NCBI GenBank assembly: GCA_021464415.1
Contig: CM038469.1
Span: 2,396,501-2,460,500 of the forward strand
Reading direction: 5' to 3'
DNA from: Lonicera japonica
Lineage: Eukaryota; Streptophyta; Magnoliopsida; Dipsacales; Caprifoliaceae
DNA: 64,000 bases
Shown piece after piece: positions 39,101 through 51,100 of this stretch (position 1 is the first letter of the stretch; every line of letters starts with the position of its first letter). Both the position numbers and the translations under genes were made by a program. The notes below the pieces were generated by a model, which saw nothing but the letters and a program-made list of their open reading frames with translations, was not told where the DNA came from and made no database searches.

Positions 39101-42100
39101 AGAAAATTGTATTCTTGTGCTAAAAACAAAAATGCTTGTGGTTATGATGATGATAATCACAATAGCAATGCTGGTGTGATAAAAAGTGATGTTGAGAAGT
39201 GAGATTGAGTAATGATAGTAGGTTGTTCATGTAATTGGGATAGAAATTAAATCAAAGTGGGTAATGGATGCTCTTCAATCTTGTTATCATTTTGGTTAGT
39301 TTCATTAACCTTTTGCCATTACTTCATATATGAAAAATCATTTGAAATGGTAGTCCAAAGTCTAGACTTCAACTCTAGTACTCGTTGACGTGCTTGGACA
39401 AGGAAGAGATTGAAGAAGAGTCATGTTACACCATCAATGGGAATCCATCATGGTTGCAAGCCACAAAGTACAATAGTTTCATTCTACAACTCATATTTGA
39501 TTGAAATAACTAGTATTACAACAATATGTATAAGATGACAATAACAAAAAAAATTCCTAATTATACTAGCACTAGCTCAATATCAATCAAATCCTAATAT
39601 AACGTAATTGGGGAAAATAACCGTAAACAACTAGAAAATACCGAAAAATCCTAAACTATAGTAACTTTGAACAACGATTAAGCCAGAGTACATGCACACA
39701 AAAATGACTTCCATTAACATGTAAAATTTCATTTACCTTGGTGGTTTCAACATCATATGCATATGATTAAATGCATAGTTACTATTTTAGACTAGGCTAA
39801 TTCTATTGCCAAAGTATATTTGGCATCTTCCAAAATCCAAATGATAATTAGACTTTGCCAAAGCAATACACAACTCAGAGATCTTATTGTGTAGTCACCC
39901 ACTGCAAATTTGTGGTAGCAGAGATTGATGTTTTGACAGGATATTTGCCTCTAGACTATTGTCGTTGCTTGTATAAACCCCTAGGATTTAGCCTAATGGC
40001 GTGGTCCTCACCTCACAACCTGAAGGTTGAGAGTTAGAGTCCTCTTGGATCATCTGCCACAGTGTGTTCTAATGCCTGCAGTTGCAGGGTCTATATGTGC
40101 CCTTGGTGTCCTGGTGCTCCACAAGGACTAGATACCTTGAATTATGAAAAAAAACTAAAATAAAATTCTAGTTGCTCATGTATACATCTATAGTGTATAT
40201 TGATGCCTTGATGGGTGTAGGTAATATGTTTGCTAAACCTACTCGTATATAAATGCACACTCACATTTACACCCTTATAGATGCAAACTGTAGGATGGTA
40301 GTGTGTACCGGGGGTAGTAATGTGTGTATCGGACTATTGGTGTGGTATATATATATTGAGATGTTACTCAATCAATGGAAGTTCAACACAAAAATCTCAT
40401 ATCATTTCATTAATCATAATAACTGCATTACATTCTGAAGTACATTAAAGTATAGGACAAAAGGAAACTCTAAAGCATTGGCCTAGAGTGAAGACATAAG
40501 CACCCAGACCGCTAGAATAAGGGTGATAGTTTCTGAGAGGCGAGGTTGTTTAATCCATCTTAATGGCAAGTTTAATGCCCTTATTTATAGCTTTGAATGA
40601 TAAGCCACAGGTTAAATCACCATTAATGCGAATGGACAATTATTAAGGGATGTGACTGGCTAATCTTCCACCTAGATTAACCCCGAAGAAATGATCATTC
40701 TGAGATTGGTAAGAAGGAAATACATAAAACAATGTCTCGCGTGGGTAATACAATGGCGTCTCTCTGTGCCATTTGAGTGACTAGATCCAGTGTGGACCAG
40801 TGGTCCTTATGTCTAATCCTCCATGCCACATACTATAGGTTTCCCAAGGCAGTCTTAGGTCTGCTGGGCTCTGCACTTCCCGGTTGCGACTTAGCCTATT
40901 GGTTGAAATGGTATGCTGGTTGTTGCCCGTAGACCCGTCTGCACATACAAATCCATGTGATCATGGTTGGCGATGGTGGTGAACTGGCACACAAAAGGCA
41001 AAAGGAAAAGTATGTATGTTTTTGTGTTTAAAAAGAAAATTTATGCTGCTAGGAAGCAGATTATTTTTAAAAGAACATCTTGTGGTACAAACCTACTACT
41101 TTCAGTTGTTGCTTAAGAACAACTACAAAAAGTAAATAGAAAAAGTGCTCCCAAACAAATACCTTGATAAACCCTGTCAAGTGGTAGAGTTTGGGTGGGG
41201 TTATATTTGTTTGGTCATGGGAATGGTGTATTGAGATGTGCATGTATGGAACTTAATGAATCAGGAAATAAAAACGCATTTCTTTTTCAGGAAGTAGCAG
41301 TGGTGTTAGAGAATTACCAGGTGCAGCTCTATTTTGCATATCCTTTACTCCTAAAGATGTGAATAACCAAGGGGCAACAAAAGTAAGATAACATTAGGAA
41401 CTTTACACTCAAATTTGTTTACCTCGGGGCTTTACCATTCTTTTAAATCTTCATTATTTAGTGTTCAGGGATCACAAGATCTTCACGCTAGATATGAGAA
41501 TGCACTAGTGGAGATAGCTGCATCTCTTCAGCTCTCAAGAAATATTCTGATCGCACTTCTTTCATTGCAATCGTGGAAACCTTTTATGCAACGTTGGATG
41601 AGGTCTTGCATCATGTTACTTGATGCTAAGGCGCCAACTACTGTGTTGGATAAAACTTCTAAAGTTGCTAATGATATTCTAAAGGTCCATATTATTTCCA
41701 CTTTCATATGTTTCTACTGCACTCCACCCAAGTTTCCAAATTTGTGTGTCAAACATGATTTGTTTTTTCTCCTGTTTATCATTCAGAGTATGAAATGGAT
41801 TGCAGAGGAATCCATCCCTAGATCTGCTGAAAATATAGCTCTAGCTGTGGGAGCGCTTTGTATGGTAAATTTTACGCTTCTTGACTCATGAAGGGTTACT
41901 CCTATATTTGCTAAATATTTATGCCAACAATCCGAATGCGGATGTCAAACATACATATATACATAGAGCTAGGCTCTAAAGAGGGATTCCCCCTCATTAA
42001 CAAAAAGAAGGGATGTCCATTTTGAGGGGTAAAGAGATGAAATTTATATCAAATTGTAGAGATGAGCTATTTGATAAGTACATCACCTCTGCCAGATTTC

Positions 42101-45100
42101 ATAAAAAAATTCAATCTATATGATGTACGAGGTAACTTTCCTAACACTGTCCTATCAGTCTCATGTTAGTGTTGAGTAATAGCGTGTAGCTTGATTGTGT
42201 ATATATGTGTTTTCCTGATCAGATGTGTGTATATAAATATATATGTATTATAACATGCTTTACTTATTTTTGTGCGTAAGCACTGTTTACTCCTTCCAGG
42301 TCATGCCCCCATCTGCGCATGCTATTAAATCATCTGCTTCGAAGTTCCTACTGAATTGGCTGTTCCAGTATGAACATGAGCATCGGCAATGGTCGGCTGC
42401 CATTTCTCTTGGAGTGATCTCAAGTTGCTTGCATGTGACGGATCATAAGCAGAAATTCCAGAACATCAATGCACTCCTTGAGGTACAGACTTCAATTCTG
42501 GTTTTTACCGTTTGGAATATTTGGTGCAGAAGAAGCTTGTTGATTTATATAATCATTTGCTTTCAATAAGGCAATTACCTGAAATAGTTGAATTTAAGGT
42601 TTTCTTGGTGTAAATTGTTTGGTAGGAATATTTTATCTGTCTAAAGAAAATAGCACTTCACTGATGTTGATGATCCTTGAGATTTTTTTTTTTTGCTTGT
42701 TTTTGACATTCCAAGCGTATGTATATTGCATCTGGAAGAACGAGGAGCATACCAATTTTGTTTAACCTATGAGCATAATCACTGGGATATACTTATGGGA
42801 TATTCAATTTTTTTTAAAAAAATTTTAAAAAATTTTTAAAATTTTTTTAATTTTTTTTTATAAGTCCTCTATGCCCAATCATGGGCACTAGAGTAATAGC
42901 ATAAAAAACCAAAAAAGAATTACAAGAGGGGGATACAATACGGCCATCCCCAAGACCCAAAAAAACACAAGAAATATGCCTAAATTGCATAATGGACTAA
43001 GGGAAAAAACCAAAAAGTCCACAAGGCAATTCAAAAAAGGAAGGCAAGGCCTAACAGGAGGCCAAAAAGAAAGAAAAGAGAGCCTAAACATGATGGCCAA
43101 AAAACAGAAAAAAAGCAAGAAAATTAACAGCAAAAACTGTGCAAAATACAAGGAAGAAGGGCAGCAGAAAACTGAAGCAAGGCATAGAAATACCTATCGA
43201 GCCAAATTGCAGCAAAAATTGCCACTGCTGTAGCTAAAGCATAGCTGCCACACTGAAACTGCCAGAATTGAAGCTGCACATGCTGCTGGCTGGGAGGCAC
43301 AAAACCAGCAAGATCCCTCTTCAGAAAAGAGTAGAGGAACTGTGGCATCTACTATTGCTGATTGTTGGTTGTTGTATGTCACTTTGTCCATCTGATTTTG
43401 AGCATACACACACACTTCCCATGAATTAGAGGGAGCATCAGAGGTGTCCGTCTCAATTTCTCTCTTTTCAATAGGGATTTGCAAAGAAACATTGGCATTG
43501 TCCACATTTTCTCTTTTCTTCTGGTCTGCCAAGAGGAGCTGCCATTGATACTCATCAGGGTCATGTCTAGCAGTGGTGGAATTAGGCTTTGAAAGCCTAG
43601 AAAGAGCATTGGCTTCCCTTTTTGTTGCTTTTGACAATTTCTTCTGTTTGTGCAAAGGCAAAACATTTGTTCCACCTTTTTTCCTTTGAGCTTTGGTCTT
43701 CATAGGAGATGGAAAATACCCAGAGTCATTAGCCTCTGATTTATTGGTGGGATTGGATGAGGGTTGTGAAGTTGAAGAGGAGAGATTCATGAATTTCCCA
43801 CTAAGGAGAGCTGTGTATGGACTGTGAAGCTGAAAGATGGCTATTTTGTTGAATAGAAGGTAGTGAAATATTACCTTCCAAGGGAGGAAAGTGTTGGTTA
43901 AGAATTGATGATCTGTCATTTTGCAAAAGTTGAATGCAGTCCTCATTATTGTTGTTCTTAGCTAAGGCAGTTTCAAAAGCCAAATCTGCCCTAGCTTCCC
44001 ATGAAGGAAATGGCTCCTCATCTGCCATATTACCCCAATTTAAAGCCTCCTCAACATTTAGGGAAGGAGGTCTATGAACAGGAAAAAAGTTTTCTGAACC
44101 TGTGGGAGAGTTAACCTTCTCTTGATTCTCCTGAGAATTGGCTTTAGAAGATTGATCCCATGCTTCACCATCACCGTCATCATCCAATAAGTACTCCTTG
44201 AGGGGAGAAAATTTATTAGAGACTCTAGTTCTAGTGTAATGAATAGGATAAGGGACTGAGTATTTGCTGCCATGTGTATCTGTGAGGGATCTATTAACAG
44301 ACTGAATGGGAGTACTTTGGTAGAAACTGGAACTATTATTGGTAGAGGGATTTTTGGTGGAGGAGGGTTTGTTTTTGTTAAGGGAGCAAGGAACAATAGA
44401 TTCCACAAAAGGGGATGAGGTGTGCTGGGTGGAGTTGGCAGAGAAAACTGAAGGAGAGCAGTTTTGTTCATCAGTTTTAGAGCCTGACTGAATGGTTGAA
44501 AGTAAAGGAGCAAGGACATTATGAGCCTTTTATAGTCTAAAAGATGCAATGATGCTTTTTTATGAGCCTTGTTCGTCTTGGCGTACTTGTCATTTGGACT
44601 CTCCTCCCTCTTACACTGTGGACTTGGATTATGAATACATGTCTTCGTGACATCTATTCTTCATTTTTGTGACGTACTTTTATTTAAACGGATGCCACCT
44701 AAACTTTTATGAGTGTTGCGTTCTGTTGTGATGATTAGGTATGACAGTGGACCCAAATTATGGATCACTGCTTGCCACCACCTGCCCTTCTAGGATGGGC
44801 ATGGGACACAAGTATTCCCATGTTCTTCTAAAATGTTTGGAATATATACTTTTAAGAGAGTTTGCAAACCTTTTGTCCCCTCAAAAGTTTGTTTCCTTTG
44901 ATGCTTTTAAGTGATTTCATCAACATACATACTTCATGAACTGCAGCAATTTTTCTATAAAAGAGGATGTAATTGTGGCGGTGGAGGTGCTAGATCTTTA
45001 TATCCAAGTTGGGGAGGAAGTCTTTGTGTCTTCTTGATTTTGTTTTCCTGCTTTGGTATGAAATGCACCTCTCAGTTCATATGAAAGATCAAAATCTTAA

Positions 45101-48100
45101 CGAACAAGATTGTTTTTGATCTTCATGCAAGATTCCCATTCCTCTTTCTCGGCACTGTAGTTTGTTGGATATATTGATAATTCAGTATTATTTATTTTAG
45201 TTATTTATGTTATTTTATTTGTGGGTAGAATCCCACCTTGATAGGGACTCTAGGATGATTAGGAGTTGTGTTTATTTCCTATATAAGGTGCGTTGTTCTT
45301 TTTGTTTATTATTAATGGAATAAGAATAATAGTTCTCTCTAAATTCTATATGGTATCAGAGGTAGGTTAGGAACTCCATATGCCGCCTAGGTACAACTAA
45401 AACCCTAGGTCCGATTAAAACCCTACCAACGCCTAAAACCCTAGCTGCCGCCACTGTTTTTGCTCACTGCTGTGCGTAATAGGTGAGACTTCCCGGAATC
45501 AACCACGCAGGAGTGGTCGGAATAACCAGACGAGCTGAACCCCGAAAGCCACGCCGGAAACCGACGGCTCACGCGCCCTCACGCGCCACCGTCCCTCTGC
45601 GTGTGGATCTCACGCGCCGTCAGTCTCCGCCGCGCGTGGAAGCGCGTGAATGCTCCGATTGCTGCCAAATTTTCCAGGTTCAATCGTCCCACTGTTCCGC
45701 TGCTTATTATGGTACTGTTTTGGTCCTGTGGTACTGTTTTGTCATAGTTTTGTGGTACTGTTCCGGTTTGGTACTATTCACTTGGTATAAGGACTGTTCA
45801 ATTGGTAGTGTTTTGGTACTATTCAGATGATTGGTTGGTTTGGCTAGTGTTTTAGTGTTAGTTGCACCAGATTTAGTGTAACGGGCTAGTTTGATTTCTT
45901 GCGGTGTTCTTGTTCAGATTTGGTTTTATTTAGTCCTGAGTTTGTTTAGTTGTGGATCCTCTGGCAATATGAATTATAAACTTGCTATGGTGGGTGAGAA
46001 TCCGGTAGCGAATATCAGTCACAAGTTGAACGGAAGAAACTATCTCGCATGGGCACAATCAATGAGGTTGTTTATTTACGGCAAAAGAAAATTAGGTTAT
46101 GTGAATTATAGTGCCCGTCACAAGAAGAAGGTTCAGCGATTTCGTGTGTTGGTCTTCTTGGCTGGACTAAACAAGGACCTAGACAAAGTTTGGGGTCGCA
46201 TTTTAGGCAGTATACCCTTGCCCACTATCAGAGAGGTATTTTCTGAGGTATATGCTGATTCAGAGCAACAGTCTTCCTCAGAACCACTTCCATTCACAAA
46301 GGAACAAATAGAGCATCTGTGTAAAATGGTTCAAAATCATTCCTTAGGAAACTCTGACTCCTCATGTTCCATAGCTCAGTCAGGTAATACGTTTACAGCT
46401 ACGATTGCCTGCATCAAATCCCATAGCAACTGGATATTAGATTCAGGAGCTACTGACCACATGACTGGTAATTCGGAATTTTTTTCTTCATATACTCTGT
46501 GTGCAGGGAATCAAAAGGTTAAAATTGCTGATGGTTCTTTTGCTGCGGTTGCTGGCAAAGGAACCATAATCGTCTCACCGTCTCTCACTCTTAAAGATGT
46601 CTTACATGTCCCTAATCTATCGTATAATCTTATATCTGTCAGCAAATTAGCTCTTGATCTCAATTGTCAAGTTAACTTTCGGTCTTCCCATTGTGAATTT
46701 CAGGATTCAAATTCAGGGAAGACAATTGGGGTTGCTAAACAGGATGGGGGTCTTTACTTCCTCAATAATGGGTCTGCCTTTGGAAGGCAAGACCGACAAA
46801 CTTGTTTTAATTCTATTTCTGTTTCTAGTGATAGTCAGATTTTGTTATGGCATTATAGGTTAGGACATCCAAACTTTCAGTATTTAAAGCATTTGTTTCC
46901 CAAGTTATTAATGAATAAAAATTTGCTTAAATTTCGATGTGAATCTTGTGAATTAGCAAAACATCAACGAACGGTTTTTCCGTCTCAACCATATAAGAAA
47001 TCGCAACCTTTCACCTTGATTCACAATGATGTTTGGGGTCCCTCTAGAGTGCCCACTTGGTCTGGCAAACGTTGGTTTGTGACTTTCATTGATGACCACA
47101 CTAGAGTATGTTGGGTCTTTCTTTTAAAAGAAAAATCCGAAGTTGGGAGTGTGTTTCAAAACTTTTACACCATGATACACACACAGTTTCAAACCAAAAT
47201 TCAAATTTTTCGGAGTGATAATGGGAAGGAATTTTTTAATAAGATGTTAGGGGATTTTTTCGTCAAAAATGGGATAATTCATCAAAGTTCTTGTAATTAT
47301 ACTCCTCAACAGAATGGAGTTGCCGAAAGGAAAAATAGACATCTACTTGAAGTTGCTCGTGCTTTAATTTTTCAAACTAAAGTTCCAAAATACCTTTGGG
47401 GAGATGCTATTTTGACTGCTATTTACCTTATTAATCGGCTTCCAACACGAACTTTGAAATTTAAAGCCCCTATCAAATTGCTTTCTGATCTATTTCCCAA
47501 CACTCGGTTATTAGGGGATATTCCCTTAAAAATATTTGGAAGTGTTGCCTTTGTTCATAATCATGACCCCAAAAATTCTAAACTTGATCCAAAGGCACAC
47601 AAATGTATTTTTGTAGGCTATCCTACAACACAAAAAGGGTATAAATGTTTTGATCCGATTTTCAAGAAATTATACATTTCAATGGATGTTACCTTCTTCG
47701 AGGGACAATCCTATTACAACTCCCATCTTCAGGGGAGAGCACGAGTGAAGATGGTGGTTGCGTTTTTGATAATTCAGTCGTTGATGTTTTGTATGAACAA
47801 GTACCAAATTATTTTAACACACAATCTGGGAAAACAAATGAATTAAATATTGAAGATACTTGTGTTGGTAATGGTGAACAACCAGGGTTAGTGTCATTCC
47901 AAAATCTGATTACCGATGGACCAGAGATGTGTGCAAAACGGTATAAAGGTCTTGTTTATTCTAGAAAAAATCCAGAACAAGGAAGGAAAGAAACCATTCC
48001 TCTGCAACCCCAAGAATCCAACCTGGAGGTGGATCATGATACTCAAGATGACTCTTCCGAGATACCTGAAGGTAGTTCTCAAGCTAATATCGAGTCAACT

Positions 48101-51100
48101 CAGTCTGATCAACTTGATCTCCCTATTGCTCTGAGAAAAGGAGTCATAGCGTGTACGAAATCTCCCAAATATCCAATGTTCTAAAAATCGTAAATCGGAC
48201 CTAGATCGGCGAGGAGGGGATTCAGGATTTTTGGAGAAATCGGAAAAAAATCGGGGATTAATCGGCAAACCCATAATTTAAAAAATCGGGAATTAAATAA
48301 ATATAATAACATTTTCATACTCATAAATAGTTTTCAAAATAAAATAATACTAATAAAATATAATATATCTTTCAAATAAACATTAATTTTTTAACATTCA
48401 AGTAATAAAATATGCATACCTAAAATTTAAGGGGTGCTTTTATAAAATGTAAAACTTAAAATGGATCAAAATAAAATAACTTAAAATATTAGGGTTGAAT
48501 ACAAAAATAAAAAAATAAGCATAAAAGGAATTGAGAGTCATTCTCTCCCACTCGATGAAACGTAAGCCCGCCGCTCACCACCGGTTCTTCTTCTTCAACG
48601 AGGTTTCTTCTTCTTCTTTCTTCTTCTTCTTCTTCAACAAGCCTCCTTCTTCATTTTCTTCTTTTTCTTCAACTTCTTCAACGAGCTGCTGCTTCTTCTC
48701 CGTTTCCCCATTTTTTTCCGATTTTGGTCCGATTCCCGATTTTGGTCCGATTTTGGCCCGATTTTGGACCCAGCCGATTTTCCCAACCGATTCATGAAAA
48801 TCGAATCGGGTGACTCCCGATTTCCGATTTTTGGCCGATTTATCGGCAAAAAATCCCGATTTTTAGAACACTGCAAATATCCCATTTCGAACTTTGTGTC
48901 ATATAAAAATATCTCACCCTCCTATTTTGCATTTATCTCTCGTGTGTCGAATGTGGTTATTCCTAATAATGTTCAGGATGCTCTAAATGTTCCGGAGTGG
49001 AGAGAAGCGGTGTATGAGGAGATGAGAGCGCTGGAGAAGAATGCTACTTAGGAGAAAGTAAAACTTCCAGAAGGAAAGACAGTTGTTGGTTGTAAATGGG
49101 TATTCACTGTGAAGTATAACTCAGATGGGTCAGTGGAACGGTACAAGGCTCGTCTGGTGGCTAAAGGCTTCACTCAAACGTATGGAGTCGACTACTCCGA
49201 AACATTTTCTCCCGTGGCAAAATTAAATACAGTTCGAGTTCTCTTATCAGTTGCAGCTAACTTGGACTGGCCTCTGAATCAGTTAGATGTGAAGAATGCC
49301 TTCTTGAATGGAAACCTAGAAGAGGAAGTCTATATGGAACCTCCACCTGGTTTTACTAAAGAATTTGGGTCAAAAATTTGCAAGCTAAAGAAGTCTTTGT
49401 ATGGCCTTAAACAATCCCCTAGGGCGTGGTTCGAAAGATTAACGAAGTTCCTCAAGGGCCAAGGATATAATCAAGGGCAGTCTGATCATACTCTCTTCAC
49501 AAAGACGTCCACAAGAAACAAACTTTCTGTTCTCATTGTTTATGTGGATGATATGATTTTGACGGGGGATGATGTTGAAGAAATGAATCGACTGAAGCAA
49601 AATCTTGCTAGAGAATTTGAGATTAAGGATCTTGGTGATCTACGATACTTCCTTGGAATGGAAGTGGCCCGTTCAACAAGTGGTATTGTCGTATCACAAC
49701 GGAAATATATTTTGGATCTGCTGTCAGAAACTGGGATGAGTGGGTGTAAGCCATCGGATACTCCCATAGAACTGGGTACCAAGCTAGGAGATGTTAAAGA
49801 TGGTGTTCCAGTCGAAACAGGGAGATACCAAAGGTTAGTTGGGAAACTAATCTACTTGTCTCATACGCGCCCTGACATTGCTTTCGCTGTGAGCATGGTT
49901 AGTCAGTTCATGCACTCACCATGTGAAGAGCATCTAGAGGCTGTGTATCGTATTCTTCGTTACCTCAAAGGCTCCCCAGGGAAAGGTCTGTTCTTCAGGA
50001 AGAACGATAAAAGAGGGATAGAGGTGTATACCGATGCTGATTGGGCTGGCTCGGTTACTGATAGACGGTCCACGTCTGGTTACTGTACGTTTCTTTGGGG
50101 CAACTTAGTTACATGGAGAAGCAAGAAGCAAAATGTTGTCGCTAGAAGCAGTGCAGAAGCTGAGTTTAGATCAATGGCTCAAGGAGTATGTGAGGTCCTT
50201 TGGCTACAAAGGGTCTTAGAGGAACTCAAACGGCCAATAAGTCTTCCGATGAAGCTATACTGCGATAACAAGGCTGCTATCAGTATTGCCCACAATCCGG
50301 TCTTACATGATAGGACAAAACATGTTGAGATTGATAGGCACTTCATCAAAGAGAAACTAGAAGGTGGAATTATATGTACTCCCTTTGTTCCGTCTAATCA
50401 ACAAGTTGCAGATATTTTGACCAAGGACCTGTTAAGGCAACCGTTCGAATTTCAAGTGAGCAAGTTGGGCATGACGGATATCTTCGCACCAACTTGAGGG
50501 GGAGTATTGATAATTCAGTATTATTTGTTTTAGTTATTTATGTTATTTTATTTGTGGGTAGAATCCCACCTTGATAGGGACTCTAGGATGATTAGGAGTT
50601 GTGTTTATTTCCTATATAAGGTGCGTTGTTCTCTTTGTTTATTATTAATGGAATAAGAATAATAGTTCTCTCTAAATTCTATAGTATGTCAATGAGTTGA
50701 AAGTTGAAATATTATTGTTCGAAGGTGGAGATTCGGATTTCTCAGGGAGTATTAATCAGCTCAATCTAACTTCTTTTTTGATATTGTTTTAATTGTGCTA
50801 GTTCACTATTAAATGGTTGATATAGAACAATGATTAGTTGACCGAGTTTTTGTTCTGTTTTGCATTTGGGACTTGGTGTCCTTTCTTTCTTGATCCTCTA
50901 TCTCGTGCAATCTCATAATCCAAAAGTGTATTTAACAATAAAAAAGTCCATTTAGCATGATAACTCTACAGAAGCAATGTAACAATTGTACTTTAGTATG
51001 ACTTGTATGCATTAAAAAGGTGGTACCTTGTAGAAACTGATGTTGTCTACTTTCAGGTTTCATCTGTTAGCAAAAGTACCCTCGTAAAAGGAGCTTGTGG

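Larger units (their letters stand above)
45172..50683 (+). mobile_element. Ty1/copia LTR retrotransposon (copia-2), RST1 intron 19
   Basis: Two 179-bp LTRs (45172-45350 and 50505-50683) differ at only two positions. Primer site TGGTATCAGAGG at 45351 and purine tract GAGGGGGAG just before the 3' LTR. LTR ends are TATTGATAATT and AATTCTATA rather than the usual TG...CA; the TAT start is shared by all three copies in the window. Domain order is PR-IN-RT-RH. Coding is broken by a shortened gag, a frameshift near 47760, a hAT insertion at 48174-48873 and a TAG at 49049. No matching 5-bp flanks (GGATA versus GTATG). Confidence 0.93.

Noticed and set aside
45483..45830. 115-codon frame as a gene
   Set aside because: It is the copia-2 leader between primer site and gag, with low-complexity GGTACTGTTTTGG-like repeats.
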